DNA of 64,000 nucleotides. It comes from Weissella oryzae SG25 (GTDB lineage: Bacteria > Bacillota > Bacilli > Lactobacillales > Lactobacillaceae). The DNA lies in the NCBI RefSeq assembly GCF_000691805.2, contig NZ_DF820493.1:1-64000 (forward strand). The letters are read 5' to 3'. Under the pieces are notes generated by a model. It worked only from the letters and a program-made list of their open reading frames with translations, was not told where the DNA came from and searched no databases. Below, one piece after another: positions 18,700 through 29,649 of the stretch; position 1 is the stretch's first letter, and every line of letters begins with the position of its first letter. The position numbers were made by a program, and so were the translations under genes.

Positions 18700-21051
18700 T
18701 TAGTTGTGCTGCCGGTGTGATCCACCATTGGTACTTTGCTTTGGACTCTTTGCTCCACCAGCTTTATACCCTTGATTATTTTTCTTAGCATCTTTGTCGT
18801 TGTGACGACGCTCATTCCGATTACGGCTCGCAAAATTGCCACGACCATGGCGTTCTTCAGGCACTTTAATGTCTGTAACCGGTGCGGCTTCTGGGTCAAC
18901 CAAGACAAAATCAAGAGCTGATTGCTCCTTATCAACGCGAATCAAGCGGACTTTAACCGTTTGACCAATTTGATAAATATGGTGTGAACGCCGGCCAATC
19001 AAGGCCAAATGTCCCTCATCAAAATAATAATTATCATCAGTCAAATTAGAAGTATGAATCAAACCTTCAACTGTATTTTCAAGTGATACAAACATTCCGA
19101 ACTTCAAAACGCCGTTTACAACCGCATCAAATTCTTCACCAAGGCGATCTTCCATAAACTCAGCCTTCTTCATTGCATCAGTATCACGCTCGGTATCAAT
19201 TGCCCGACGCTCACGGGTTGATGTATCAGCACCAATCTGGGCAAGTTGATCACGATACTTGGCTTGTGCCTGCTCATCAAGGCCAGCACTTGCGTACCAC
19301 TTAATCAAACGATGTACCGTCAAATCAGGATAACGCCGAATTGGCGATGTAAAGTGCGTGTAGTATTGCGCCCCAATTCCAAAGTGTCCTAATGGCTCAT
19401 CTGAATACTTCGCCTGCTTCATCGTCCGTAACATCATGGTTGAAACCATCTGCTCTTCTGGGCGATCAGCAAAATAGTTGTGAATTGTCTGCAAATCACT
19501 TGACTGGACTTTATTTGGATCAGCGTAGACTGGTGCGCCAAGGGCTTTCACAAATTCAAAGAACTTGGTTACCCGATCTAAGTCTGGTGATTCGTGAATC
19601 CGATATAGGAACGGTACTTTGGCTTGATCAAAGTGCATGGCTACTGCTTCGTTGGCAGCCAACATAAATGACTCAATAATCCGTTCTGACAAACCACGTT
19701 CCCGTAGTTGAATGTCCGTTGGCTTACCATTTTCATCGACGATAATTTTTGCCTCAGGTGCATCAAACTCAATTGCCCCACGCTCTGTACGGCGATTAGC
19801 CAAAGCCTCATGTAACAAAGCCATCTCTTCAAACATTGGCACTAATTCGCGGTATTCATCGCGAGTTTCTGCATCACCAGCCAAAATCGCATTAACAGCC
19901 TTATAAGTCATACGGGCATGTGACCGCATGACTGACGTATGTAGCCGATGATTTACCAAGCGACCATCTGGCGTAAACTCCATTTCAGCTGACATTGCTA
20001 GCCGGTCAACACCAGGATTAAGTGATGCAATTCCATTAGAGATGTTTCTTGGCAACATTGGGATTACCCGATCGGTCAAATAAACTGAGGTCCCCCGCTT
20101 ATAAGCTTCACGATCCAAAGGAGTACCTTCAACGACATAATGTGAAACATCGGCAATATGCACACCTAAATGAAAATTACCGTTTGCTAAGCGCCAAACG
20201 ACAACTGCATCATCCAAATCCTTTGATTCAATTGAATCAATAGTCACTAATGGTTGGTCAGTAATATCTTCACGACCTTCGCGTTCAGCAGCTTGTACTT
20301 CTGCGGGAATCTTTTCGGCCTGTTCCAAAACATCGGCTGGGAAAACATGTGGCACTTCGTGTTGATAAACAACTTGTAAAATGTCCACACCAGGTTCATC
20401 TTTGTAACCAATTGTCTCAGTTACGACACCGGTAAAGCGCTTTGGCGCTGCCAAACTTGGATACTCATCAATTGATACTACAACAACTTCACCATCATTA
20501 GGCTTTAAACCGCCATCTTTAATCAGTAATTGATGAGCTGCTAGTTTCTTGTCTGTTAAACGAACCGAACCAATATAACCAGCATATTCTGAACCGAGCT
20601 TAAACGCACCCACCAATTGGGTAAAATGCCGCGTAATAATCTCCATTACACGGCCTTCTGGTCCGCGACCATTAGCACTATCCGGCTTAGTAATTAATTT
20701 AACCCGAACTTCATCACCCTGTTGGGCTAATAACGTATTATCTGGATTAATAAAGATATCTTCTGCCTGTTCATCATAATGGACAAAACCGAAGCCCTTA
20801 TCATTAGCCTTAAAAATACCAATGACTCCTTCACTATCAGCGTTATATTGAAAATCGCCGGCTTGTGTAACACGAACTTTACGTGCCCGTTCCAGCGCAG
20901 CTAAAGCCTGTACGACTTTAGTAAAAGCTTGACTATCAGCTAAATGTAACCCATCCGTTAAATTTTGGGCTGAAAAAGCTTGCGTGGAATTTGCTTTTAA
21001 AAAACCAAATAATTGGTCTTGTAATGTATTTTCTTCCATTTTTTCTTCCAT
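18700..21051 (-). CDS. rnr: Ribonuclease R
   Basis: Processive 3'-5' exoribonuclease that degrades structured RNA and helps tmRNA-linked mRNA decay. About 783 aa: N-terminal winged-helix (residues 5-70), two cold-shock OB domains (VIGIFKANDKGFGFVHYD), RNB catalytic domain with the Asp cluster SKDLDDAVVV and GTSVYLTDRVIPMLP, S1 domain (FDAVVNGVLKFGMFVSLE), and a basic Asn/His/Lys-rich tail. Start uncertain between 21051 (MEEKMEEN) and 21039 (MEENTLQ); GGAAG favours the latter. A strong terminator ends only about 10 bp upstream of the coding start. Confidence 0.95.
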   Translation of the reverse strand: MEEKMEENTLQDQLFGFLKANSTQAFSAQNLTDGLHLADSQAFTKVVQALAALERARKVRVTQAGDFQYNADSEGVIGIFKANDKGFGFVHYDEQAEDIFINPDNTLLAQQGDEVRVKLITKPDSANGRGPEGRVMEIITRHFTQLVGAFKLGSEYAGYIGSVRLTDKKLAAHQLLIKDGGLKPNDGEVVVVSIDEYPSLAAPKRFTGVVTETIGYKDEPGVDILQVVYQHEVPHVFPADVLEQAEKIPAEVQAAEREGREDITDQPLVTIDSIESKDLDDAVVVWRLANGNFHLGVHIADVSHYVVEGTPLDREAYKRGTSVYLTDRVIPMLPRNISNGIASLNPGVDRLAMSAEMEFTPDGRLVNHRLHTSVMRSHARMTYKAVNAILAGDAETRDEYRELVPMFEEMALLHEALANRRTERGAIEFDAPEAKIIVDENGKPTDIQLRERGLSERIIESFMLAANEAVAMHFDQAKVPFLYRIHESPDLDRVTKFFEFVKALGAPVYADPNKVQSSDLQTIHNYFADRPEEQMVSTMMLRTMKQAKYSDEPLGHFGIGAQYYTHFTSPIRRYPDLTVHRLIKWYASAGLDEQAQAKYRDQLAQIGADTSTRERRAIDTERDTDAMKKAEFMEDRLGEEFDAVVNGVLKFGMFVSLENTVEGLIHTSNLTDDNYYFDEGHLALIGRRSHHIYQIGQTVKVRLIRVDKEQSALDFVLVDPEAAPVTDIKVPEERHGRGNFASRNRNERRHNDKDAKKNNQGYKAGGAKSPKQSTNGGSHRQHN

Positions 21052-21060
21052 TTCTTTTCT

Positions 21061-21096
21061 AAAAAACCCCCTCGCAGACTTAAGGTCACGAGAGGG
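21061..21096 (-). terminator. Terminator between secG and rnr
   Basis: Minus strand CCCTCTCG, 14-nt loop, CGAGGGGG with one G-U pair, then T6. The T run ends about 10 bp before the rnr start, so no promoter fits between; rnr would depend on read-through. Confidence 0.8.
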
Positions 21097-21115
21097 ACTA
21101 TAGTACTCTAAATTA

Positions 21116-21352
21116 TTAATGTGAACCAACGTAAACCAAGGCCAAGCCAATGATAAACCATATAGCTCCTAAAATCGCCGTGATTCGTTGCATAACAGCT
21201 TCAAAGCCACGTGATTTTTGTGTGGCGAATAAATCCCCACCGCCACCTGACAAAGCAGACAACGCATCTTGTTGTTTTGATGGTTGCATTAGAACCGCAA
21301 TAATAATCAAAAGCCCAATCACAATCATCGCTGTTAACAAAATATTATACAT
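21116..21352 (-). CDS. secG: Preprotein translocase subunit SecG
   Basis: 78 aa, two membrane helices (about 3-22 and 55-76) joined by a Gly/Ser-rich loop LSGGGGDLFATQKSRG, the SecG hallmark. Accessory part of SecYEG. Located upstream of rnr and smpB, the common Firmicutes order. SD GAGGCGCC region lies just before ATG. A terminator follows 20 bp after its stop. Confidence 0.93.
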   Translation of the reverse strand: MYNILLTAMIVIGLLIIIAVLMQPSKQQDALSALSGGGGDLFATQKSRGFEAVMQRITAILGAIWFIIGLALVYVGSH

Positions 21353-21457
21353 GGGGCGCCTCCTCTATTCATTACACAAGTACTGTATTATTTTAGCATA
21401 GCCATTTTATATTTTCAAATTTGTCTGCTTTAAGTAAGCAATTGATTTTTCAAAAAT

Positions 21458-21489
21458 AAAAAGCAGGTGCAATTATGCACCTGCTTTTT
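21458..21489 (-). terminator. Terminator of eno
   Basis: AAAAAGCAGGTGCA, loop ATTA-type, TGCACCTGCTTTTT: a 14-bp perfect stem just past the eno stop. Confidence 0.95.
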
Positions 21490-21507
21490 ATCTTACTAAC
21501 TTACTAA

Positions 21508-22875
<1,368 letters not shown>

Positions 22876-22915
22876 TTACATGACTCTAAAATTTTGGGTA
22901 ATTCCCTTGCAAACA

Positions 22916-22924
22916 ATTGTAACA
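22916..22924 (-). promoter_or_regulatory. Extended -10 promoter of eno
   Basis: Minus strand TGTTACAAT: TACAAT at 22916-22921 with TG one base upstream. No good -35. About 45 bp before the enolase ATG. Confidence 0.5.
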
Positions 22925-22958
22925 TATTTAACGGTCTTGCGAAGCATTGCACGTTTTT

Positions 22959-23738
22959 TTATTCAGCAAAACGTTTTGCTTGTTCGGCTAATTGAACCAG
23001 TTCAATAAAAGTAGTTGCATCTAATGCCGCATCACCAACTAACACACCATCTACATCTGGTTGATTCATTAGTTCAAAGGCATTATTAGGGCGAACCGAA
23101 CCACCATAAAGAATCCGAATTTGGGCGGCAATTGCTTGACCGTACATATCCGCTAAGGTTGCCCGCATAATATGCAAGCTTTTTTGAACACTTTCTGCAT
23201 TCATTGCTTGGCCTGAACCGATTGCTTGGGTTGGTTCATAAGCCAACATTAGTTGCGCCGCTGTTTTTGCTGGAATCCCTTTTAATGACTCAATCACTTG
23301 ATTTACAACCCAGTGCATATGGTCATCGTTTGAAACCAATTGGATATTTTCATCAATCGCAATAATTGGTAACAAGCCATTTCGTAGTGCCGCTAAAACC
23401 TTTAAATTAACCATCTCATCTGTTTCACGAAAATAATTACGTCGTTCTGAATGACCAATAATCACATAACTAACCCCTAGATCAGCCAGCGCTGCTGGGC
23501 TAGTTTCTCCGGTATAAGCACCCCGATCTTCCCAGTAAACATTTTCAGCACCAATTAAAATTGGGCTTCCCTTTGCCGCATGAACCATTGACGTTAGTAA
23601 TACATCTTGTCCCGCCAATACAGTATCGACTTCTGGATATTTTACTAATTGCTTTGCAACATCTTTAATATAAGCTGTAACTTCGCCTGGTAATTTATTC
23701 ATTTTCCAGTTGGCAATCACAATTGGTCGTCGTGCCAT
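22959..23738 (-). CDS. tpiA: Triosephosphate isomerase
   Basis: Interconverts dihydroxyacetone phosphate and glyceraldehyde-3-phosphate. 259 aa from ATG 23738 with GGAGG 8 bp upstream. Catalytic Lys in NWKMNK, His in IIGHSERR and Glu in AYEP are present, as are YGGSVRPNN. The flexible loop 6 reads EPTQAIGSG where nearly all family members have EPxWAIGTG, so the conserved Trp is replaced by Gln and Thr by Ser. Otherwise normal; lies between eno and a pyruvyl-transferase-like gene. Confidence 0.94.
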   Translation of the reverse strand: MARRPIVIANWKMNKLPGEVTAYIKDVAKQLVKYPEVDTVLAGQDVLLTSMVHAAKGSPILIGAENVYWEDRGAYTGETSPAALADLGVSYVIIGHSERRNYFRETDEMVNLKVLAALRNGLLPIIAIDENIQLVSNDDHMHWVVNQVIESLKGIPAKTAAQLMLAYEPTQAIGSGQAMNAESVQKSLHIMRATLADMYGQAIAAQIRILYGGSVRPNNAFELMNQPDVDGVLVGDAALDATTFIELVQLAEQAKRFAE

Positions 23739-23839
23739 TTTATTTGCCTCCAAAACTTTGGTTAAAATCTAGCTGTAATGCTCATTATAACAATCTTAAG
23801 TATAGGATAAAGCAATAAAAGTGCAAAGCTGCTTTAAGG

Positions 23840-24979
23840 TTAATCAATAAAAAGATTATCAATCCGTCGCATCTTAGCATCTATTTTTAATTGTAATAAC
23901 TTTAATCCCATTTTAGAACTCGTAGGTTTAATGTCAGTCTGCGAATCTAAGGCTAAAATTTGCCAGCCAGTCCCAATTTTACTTAAGGAATTATGTTTTG
24001 TAGCATAGTAATCATCACCAAGCAAAACAGCTGTTCCTTTAACGCCCAGAAGCGCCCCTACGAGATGATAGTGAAAGCGCGTAGTTACCCAAAGCTGATC
24101 CTTTTTATAGGGAATACCCTTTTGCCAAATATCCCAAAAACCATAAAATTTTAGCCGCGCTTTAATATCAGGAAAATCATTCCAAACATCAGAGAAAAAT
24201 AGCCAATTATCATCTGGAATCATTGCTTCCAAAACCCCAATTTTTTTAGTTTGATTTTCCGGTCGCTCCAAAAATTTAATTAACTTAGCAATAAAATTCT
24301 GTTCATCATCCATTGAGCTAAACGAACTAATCGATAGTAATATATCCGGATTGTCATCACTAACATTAAGTTTCAATGCATCTAACTTTTTTGCCATAAA
24401 AACATCATCAACTTCATACTGGGTGCCATTAATCTTAGCGCTCTCTTGGTCACGAACTCCAAAATAGTCAAAAACTGGCACATATTTTTCTGCTAAACAA
24501 TCAGCATATAATGATGAAATTGGCGTTAAGCCTAGTCCAGTAGCAAACAATTTCACTTGTGGATTATGATCCTTAACATATTTTAGTAGCGGGAAAAAAA
24601 GATAGGTTCTAGTAAAAACATCTTGATCAACTGAAAAATACCCACCACCTAATAGATGAATTGATTGTGCATTCATCAAGTGATTAATACCCGCACTATT
24701 TCGCGGATCATTCCCTTCTAACGCTTCAAATAACTTCTCGGGGTTGGTTAAACTTGCTCCATCACTCTCAGCCTTATAAATTGCATTCCAAACAGTGTCA
24801 ACAAAAATAATATTTTCAAAATCATTTGCAAATAAAAACTGAGCTCGGGCCGGGAAGGGTACATCCAAGGTTACTTTAGCCTCAGGGTGGTGGATCTTAA
24901 AATACTTCAGCCAAGTTCTAACAATCATTTCATCGCCAAAATTAGGGTAGCCAGCTGTTGATATTAAGTAGTATTCCAT
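23840..24979 (-). CDS. Polysaccharide pyruvyl transferase family protein
   Basis: 379 aa starting at ATG 24979 with GGAGG 13 bp upstream. N-terminal ISTAGYPNFGDEMIVRTWLKYF and the central LLGGGYF and FATGLGLTPIS fit the PF04230 (CsaB/pyruvyl transferase) fold; later TTRFHYHLVGALLGVKG matches the family's SxRLHxxxxA motif. The family transfers pyruvate from PEP to sugars of wall polymers or exopolysaccharide. No polysaccharide cluster adjoins; monocistronic gene between tpiA and ptsI. Target unknown. Confidence 0.8.
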   Translation of the reverse strand: MEYYLISTAGYPNFGDEMIVRTWLKYFKIHHPEAKVTLDVPFPARAQFLFANDFENIIFVDTVWNAIYKAESDGASLTNPEKLFEALEGNDPRNSAGINHLMNAQSIHLLGGGYFSVDQDVFTRTYLFFPLLKYVKDHNPQVKLFATGLGLTPISSLYADCLAEKYVPVFDYFGVRDQESAKINGTQYEVDDVFMAKKLDALKLNVSDDNPDILLSISSFSSMDDEQNFIAKLIKFLERPENQTKKIGVLEAMIPDDNWLFFSDVWNDFPDIKARLKFYGFWDIWQKGIPYKKDQLWVTTRFHYHLVGALLGVKGTAVLLGDDYYATKHNSLSKIGTGWQILALDSQTDIKPTSSKMGLKLLQLKIDAKMRRIDNLFID

Positions 24980-25079
24980 TATTAAAGCTTCCTCCATATT
25001 ATCAATATTGCATTACTCCCCATAGCATTTAGCAACCATTCGTTTTTCTCAAAATTACTATTTTATTATTAAATAAAAT

Positions 25080-25142
25080 AACAGGTTCCTTCTTAGCTGG
25101 CTAACTTTTGAATTAAAGTATCGCCAATAAAGGAACCTGTTT
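25080..25142 (-). terminator. Terminator of ptsHI
   Basis: AACAGGTTCCTT and AAGGAACCTGTT form a 12-bp perfect stem around a long (about 38-nt) loop; T-rich on the exit side. Located just after ptsI. Confidence 0.8.
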
Positions 25143-25154
25143 TTACTCATCTAC

Positions 25155-26879
25155 TTAATTATTAATGGACGACTCAACCAAAGCCTTTACTTCATCATTT
25201 GTGTCCATATCCAAAGCCTGTTCAGCCAATGCTTGCATTGCTGTCGTGTCTAGCTTCTTCATCAATGAACGCGCTTGAAGCATTGAGGTTGCTGACATCG
25301 AGAACTCATCCAAGCCCATACCAACTAAAAGTGGTAGTGCAATCGGATCCCCAGCCATCTCGCCACACATGGCAGCAAACTTACCATGATCATGCGCCGC
25401 ATCAATCACATTCTTAATCAAACGCAAAATCGATGGATTATAGGGCTGGTAAAGATATGAAATCTTATCATTACCACGATCAGCAGCCATTGAATATCCA
25501 ATCAAATCGTTAGTTCCAATTGAAAAGAAATCCACTTCTGCTGCAAACTTATCAGCTAAGATTGCAGCTGCTGGCACTTCAATCATAATTCCTAATTTAA
25601 TGTCTTCAGCAACTAAAATCCCTTGCGCTTCTAACTTAGCCTTTTCCTCGTCGAAAATTTTTCGCGCAGCTCGGAATTCTGGTAAGGTGGCTACCATTGG
25701 GAACATAATCCATAAGTTACCATAAACCGATGCCCGTAGTAGAGCCCGTAGCTGTGTGCGGAAGATATCATCGCGATCCAAGGAAATACGAATTGCACGG
25801 TAACCCAAGAAAGGATTTTCTTCTTTAGGTAAAGGTAGATATGGTAAGTTTTTATCACCACCGATGTCCATTGTTCGAACAGTAACAGTCTTGCCTGCCA
25901 TGCCTTCTAAAACAGCCTTATAGGCAGTAAACTGCTCTTCTTCAGTTGGTAACTCTTTTGAATCCATATAGAGGAATTCGGTACGATAAAGGCCAACGCC
26001 TTCTCCACCATTATCAAGTACACCTGCTAAGTCTTTAGGCGTCCCAATATTTGCACCAATCATGAAGACTTTACCATCAGCTGTTACTGATTCCTTATCC
26101 TTCAACTTGGCCCATTCAGCCTTTTGAGCAAGATATTGGTTTCCCTTAGTCTGATAGGCACTTATTTGCTCACCGCTTGGTTCAACAATTGCAAGTCCGT
26201 CTAAGCCATCCAGAATCATCATCTGACCATCAGCAATTTTTTGCGTAGCAACTTCAGAACCCACAATTGCGGGAATCTCTAAAGTCCGTGCCATAATGGC
26301 TGCATGCGCAGTTCGACCACCAATATTAGTGATGAAACCCTTAACAAAATTACGGTCCAATTGAGCTGTATCTGATGGTGTCATATCATTAGCAACAATG
26401 ATAACTTCTTCATCAATCAAAGCCGGATTTGGCAACTGCTTATTCAATAGATGTGCCAAAACACGTTTGGTCACGTCACGAATATCAGCCGCCCGTTCAG
26501 CCATATAAGGATTATCATCTGCCATGCCTTCAAACATTGCAATGTAAGTATCTGTAATTGCTGTAAGCGCTGCTTCAGCATTTACTTTATCCGTTGTAAT
26601 CTGCCCTTCGATTCCCGCCGATAACTCTGGGTCTTCAAGAACCATAATATGTGCAGTAAAGACTTCAGACTCTGCTTCGCCCATGCTTACTAGTGCTTTA
26701 GCTTTAATTTGTTCCAAATCTGCCTTTGATGCATCAAAGGCCGCTCTAAGGCGGCCTTTTTCTGCTTCAACGTTATCAATTGTACGTTGTTCAAAAGACA
26801 AATCAGGATCAACGAGCTTGTATGCTTTCGCAATTGCAACACCGTTTGATGCAGCAATCCCCCTAATTTCATCTGCCAT
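25155..26879 (-). CDS. ptsI: PTS enzyme I
   Basis: PEP-protein phosphotransferase, passes phosphate from PEP to HPr. 574 aa. Phospho-His domain with His192 in [21 protein letters not shown]-binding barrel with [39 protein letters not shown] and the active-site Cys in [18 protein letters not shown] 7 bp from the ATG, 25 bp after ptsH, forming the canonical ptsHI operon. Confidence 0.97.
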   Translation of the reverse strand: MADEIRGIAASNGVAIAKAYKLVDPDLSFEQRTIDNVEAEKGRLRAAFDASKADLEQIKAKALVSMGEAESEVFTAHIMVLEDPELSAGIEGQITTDKVNAEAALTAITDTYIAMFEGMADDNPYMAERAADIRDVTKRVLAHLLNKQLPNPALIDEEVIIVANDMTPSDTAQLDRNFVKGFITNIGGRTAHAAIMARTLEIPAIVGSEVATQKIADGQMMILDGLDGLAIVEPSGEQISAYQTKGNQYLAQKAEWAKLKDKESVTADGKVFMIGANIGTPKDLAGVLDNGGEGVGLYRTEFLYMDSKELPTEEEQFTAYKAVLEGMAGKTVTVRTMDIGGDKNLPYLPLPKEENPFLGYRAIRISLDRDDIFRTQLRALLRASVYGNLWIMFPMVATLPEFRAARKIFDEEKAKLEAQGILVAEDIKLGIMIEVPAAAILADKFAAEVDFFSIGTNDLIGYSMAADRGNDKISYLYQPYNPSILRLIKNVIDAAHDHGKFAAMCGEMAGDPIALPLLVGMGLDEFSMSATSMLQARSLMKKLDTTAMQALAEQALDMDTNDEVKALVESSINN

Positions 26880-26904
26880 CGTTTATCCCTCAATGAGTTG
26901 TCTT

Positions 26905-27171
26905 TTAGTCAACTAAACCTTCAGCTGACATAGTGTTAGCAATTGCATCAAGTGCTTCTGTTTCATCTTCACCCTCAGCAGTAATCTTAACTTCAGCACC
27001 TTGACCAACACCAAGTGACATAACACCCATAATTGACTTCAAATTTACATCTTTACCTTGGTATGACAAAGTAACACTTGATGAGAACTTTGAAGCAGCT
27101 TGAACCAACAAAGTTGCTGGACGAGCGTGGATACCTGTTTCGGCTACAATGTGAAATTCGCGTGATTCCAT
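26905..27171 (-). CDS. ptsH: PTS phosphocarrier protein HPr
   Basis: 88 aa. His15 in TGIHARPAT is phosphorylated by enzyme I; Ser46 in [12 protein letters not shown] is the target of HPr kinase, whose gene hprK is at 31729. Ser-phosphorylated HPr acts with CcpA on cre sites. Start at 27171 with AAGGAG upstream; an upstream in-frame reading begins within the leader and has no SD. The promoter carries a cre-like site across its -35. Confidence 0.98.
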   Translation of the reverse strand: MESREFHIVAETGIHARPATLLVQAASKFSSSVTLSYQGKDVNLKSIMGVMSLGVGQGAEVKITAEGEDETEALDAIANTMSAEGLVD

Positions 27172-27254
27172 GATAAAAATCTCCTTAGATCTGTTTTTCT
27201 CTTTTTTATAAAGGTCAAAAATCCACAATAAATATAGATTTGACTACATCAACC

Positions 27255-27283
27255 ATTCTAGCAGGTTTGTAAGGCATTCGCAA
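27255..27283 (-). promoter_or_regulatory. Promoter of ptsHI
   Basis: Minus strand: -35 TTGCGA (27278-27283), 17-bp spacer, extended -10 TGC-TAGAAT (27255-27260). About 85-nt leader before ptsH. Confidence 0.75.
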
Positions 27284-27292
27284 GCGCTTTCA
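27279..27292 (-). promoter_or_regulatory. cre-like site over the ptsHI -35
   Basis: TGAAAGCGCTTGCG matches the CcpA consensus TGWAANCGNTNWCA at 12 of 14 positions and overlaps the -35 box, a position that would repress. Confidence 0.6.
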
Positions 27293-27326
27293 TCTAATTT
27301 TCAAAGTATATTTTATTTTTTTATAA

Positions 27327-27506
27327 TTAATTTTCTAACTCTCGCACATAAGTTACAACCCCGTCTAAATCAGCAATCCCACGAACTGTATTCTGATAAG
27401 GATAATTGCGCCAAATATTATAAAAATCTAAATAATTATCTTTGGTAACTTGAAAACTATCAATCTCACCATTGTGTAAGTCAGCTAAAAGCGCTTTAAA
27501 ATCCAT
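27327..27506 (-). CDS. Small hypothetical protein, 59 aa
   Basis: Not recognised. ATG at 27506, preceded by GGGAGG at 7 bp, opens a 59-codon frame ending TAA at 27327. The product is acidic and aromatic-rich (MDFKALLADLHNGEID, YLDFYNIWRNYPYQN, GVVTYVRELEN), with no membrane segment. Codon use and a good SD argue for a real gene. It lies between fabH upstream and ptsH downstream, same strand as both, with 70 bp to fabH. Confidence 0.65.
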   Translation of the reverse strand: MDFKALLADLHNGEIDSFQVTKDNYLDFYNIWRNYPYQNTVRGIADLDGVVTYVRELEN

Positions 27507-27577
27507 ATTAAACCTCCCATGAACTAACTACAATTTTACCACTATCCCAGCGATAAAAGAATTTTCTTAAACACAAA

Positions 27578-28549
27578 CTAAAACGTTAGCAAAATTGAGC
27601 CATAAGTAAAACCAGCACCAAAACCGGTCAACAAAATCCGCTTACCAGTTAAATCATTATTAGTCCGATACTCATCTAACCCAATCGCAATTCCTGCTGC
27701 CGAAGTATTGCCATATTTAATTACATTTTGCGCAAATTTTTCTAGCGGTTGCCCGAGTTCGTCAGCCAAGGCTTCAATGATTCTTAGATTGGCTTGATGC
27801 AAAACAAAATAGTCAATATCAGCTGGCACTAGCGCATTATCGGCCAAGAAGGTCTTGATATGCGTTGGAATCAAACGTAACACTTCACTAAAGACCTCAC
27901 GCCCTTCTTGATGAAAGGCCGTTATCTCTGGATAGTTGTCCGCTTTCAGCTCCTTGAGGGGTGGAATTTTACCAGACTGAACAACCCGGTCATTGCCAAT
28001 GGTATGGAGCGATTCTGCCGCTAAAACGCCATCTTCGCTGGCTCCTAAAACAAAAGCCGCTGCGCCATCACCAAAAAAAACGGCTGAAGTTCGGTCTGTA
28101 AAATCCATCATCTTCGAATTAACCTCAGCTGCAATCACTAAGACTCTATCATAATTTGCTGTTTGTAAAAACTTGTCAGCCGTGCTTAGTGCGAAGATAA
28201 AGCCCGCACAGGCGGTTGATATATCATAGGCAAAAGCCTTACTTGCACCAATATTACGCTGAACCAATGCCGCCGTTGAAGGCGCTAATCCATCGGGCGT
28301 AAAGGTCGCAACAATGATTAAGTCTATATCATTAGCCGATAGACCGGCTTGTATCAAGGCTTTTTGCGCCGCTTTAGTTGCTAAATCAGATGTATTTTCA
28401 CCTTCTAGTGAAATATGTCGTGTCTTAATTCCGGTATGCTTTTGAATCCAGGCATCACTGGTTGGCATTATTTGTGCCAATTCATCGTTATCGATAACAT
28501 TGTTAGGTACATAATGCGCTGATGCTAAAATTCTACTACCTTGCGTCAT
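27578..28549 (-). CDS. fabH: 3-oxoacyl-ACP synthase III (KASIII)
   Basis: Condenses acetyl-CoA with malonyl-ACP to begin fatty acid synthesis. 323 aa. Catalytic triad: Cys in ISTACAGFIFAL, His in FVLHQANLRI, Asn in IKYGNTSAAG. Starts 22 bp after trxB and is probably co-transcribed with it. Unusual only in context: no acpP, fabD, fabG or fabF beside it, whereas in many Lactobacillales fabH sits in the fab cluster; a second copy elsewhere is possible. Confidence 0.93.
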   Translation of the reverse strand: MTQGSRILASAHYVPNNVIDNDELAQIMPTSDAWIQKHTGIKTRHISLEGENTSDLATKAAQKALIQAGLSANDIDLIIVATFTPDGLAPSTAALVQRNIGASKAFAYDISTACAGFIFALSTADKFLQTANYDRVLVIAAEVNSKMMDFTDRTSAVFFGDGAAAFVLGASEDGVLAAESLHTIGNDRVVQSGKIPPLKELKADNYPEITAFHQEGREVFSEVLRLIPTHIKTFLADNALVPADIDYFVLHQANLRIIEALADELGQPLEKFAQNVIKYGNTSAAGIAIGLDEYRTNNDLTGKRILLTGFGAGFTYGSILLTF

Positions 28550-28571
28550 GTTACGTCCTCGTTATTAATGC

Positions 28572-29537
28572 TTACTCAGCTACTGAGTTCGCATTCTCCA
28601 TATTAGCTTGCGTAATTTTAAAGTTCTCATTGTAATTGAAGGCATTTTGGCCAGCAATTGCACCATCACCAACGGCCGTAGTGATTTGCCGTAAAGTTTT
28701 CTCACGAACATCGCCAATTGCAAAAATTCCCGCCTGCTTTGTCTGCATTGCATCGTCAGTTACTACCCAACCTTGCTCGTTCGTCACCCCTAAATCAGTA
28801 AAAGCTTCTGATACCGGAAGAACTCCAACGTAGATAAAGACGCCAGCAGCAGGAATAAAGCTTTGTTCCTGTGTTTTTACATTACGCACATTAACACCGC
28901 TAACCCGATTGTCAGCTCCTGTAATCTCTTCAACAACTGTATCCCAAACAAAATCAATTTTTTCATTAGCAAAAGCGCGGTCTTGCAAAATCTTTTGTGC
29001 TCGTAAACTATCACGACGATGAATAACCGTCACATGGTCAACAATCCCCGCTAAATAAGTTGCTTCTTCGATTGCTGAATCCCCGCCGCCAATCACAACA
29101 ACTTCTTGGTTACGGAAAAAGCCACCATCACAAACGGCACAGTAAGAAACACCTCGTCCTGTAAATGTTTCTTCACCAGGTACACCCAGCTTTTTATAAG
29201 CAGCACCGGTAGCAAGAATTACTGTATTCGTAATATATTGATCCACATCAGTAACAACCTGCCATGTCTTATCTGGTAGCGTTTCAATGTGTTGTACCGT
29301 ACCAAATGCATATTCAGCACCAAATTTTGTCGCTGAAGCGTACATTTTTTCAGAAAGGTCAGGCCCCAACACTAATTCAAACCCGGGATAGTTTTCAATT
29401 TCAGCTGTATTGTTCATTTGACCGCCATATATTCCCCGGTCGATCATTAAGACCGACATATTAGCACGCGAAGTATAAGTAGCAGCCGTCATACCACCAG
29501 GGCCAGCCCCAATAATAATTGTATCGTAGTGCTTCAT
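28572..29537 (-). CDS. trxB: Thioredoxin reductase
   Basis: NADPH-dependent FAD enzyme reducing thioredoxin. 321 aa from ATG 29537 (GGAGG 8 bp upstream). FAD-binding GAGPGGMTAATYTSRA, redox CAVCDGG, NADPH-binding GGGDSAIEEATYLAG and the C-terminal FAD loop GIFAIGDVREKTLRQ are intact. Normal length. It lies in the conserved hprK-gpsA-galU-trxB neighbourhood of Lactobacillales but after a terminator-like hairpin. Confidence 0.96.
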   Translation of the reverse strand: MKHYDTIIIGAGPGGMTAATYTSRANMSVLMIDRGIYGGQMNNTAEIENYPGFELVLGPDLSEKMYASATKFGAEYAFGTVQHIETLPDKTWQVVTDVDQYITNTVILATGAAYKKLGVPGEETFTGRGVSYCAVCDGGFFRNQEVVVIGGGDSAIEEATYLAGIVDHVTVIHRRDSLRAQKILQDRAFANEKIDFVWDTVVEEITGADNRVSGVNVRNVKTQEQSFIPAAGVFIYVGVLPVSEAFTDLGVTNEQGWVVTDDAMQTKQAGIFAIGDVREKTLRQITTAVGDGAIAGQNAFNYNENFKITQANMENANSVAE

Positions 29538-29649
29538 ATTGTTTTCCTCCGTACATAACACTAACTATTTGTTAGCTTCAATATAATATTTTACCCGCTT
29601 ACCTAGCTTTTTTCCAGTCATTAACCTTAAACCAAATAAGTCAGTCAAA

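Noticed and set aside
22965-22980. Palindrome GCAAAACGTTTTGC as an operator
   Set aside because: It lies within the last codons of tpiA and needs no other explanation.
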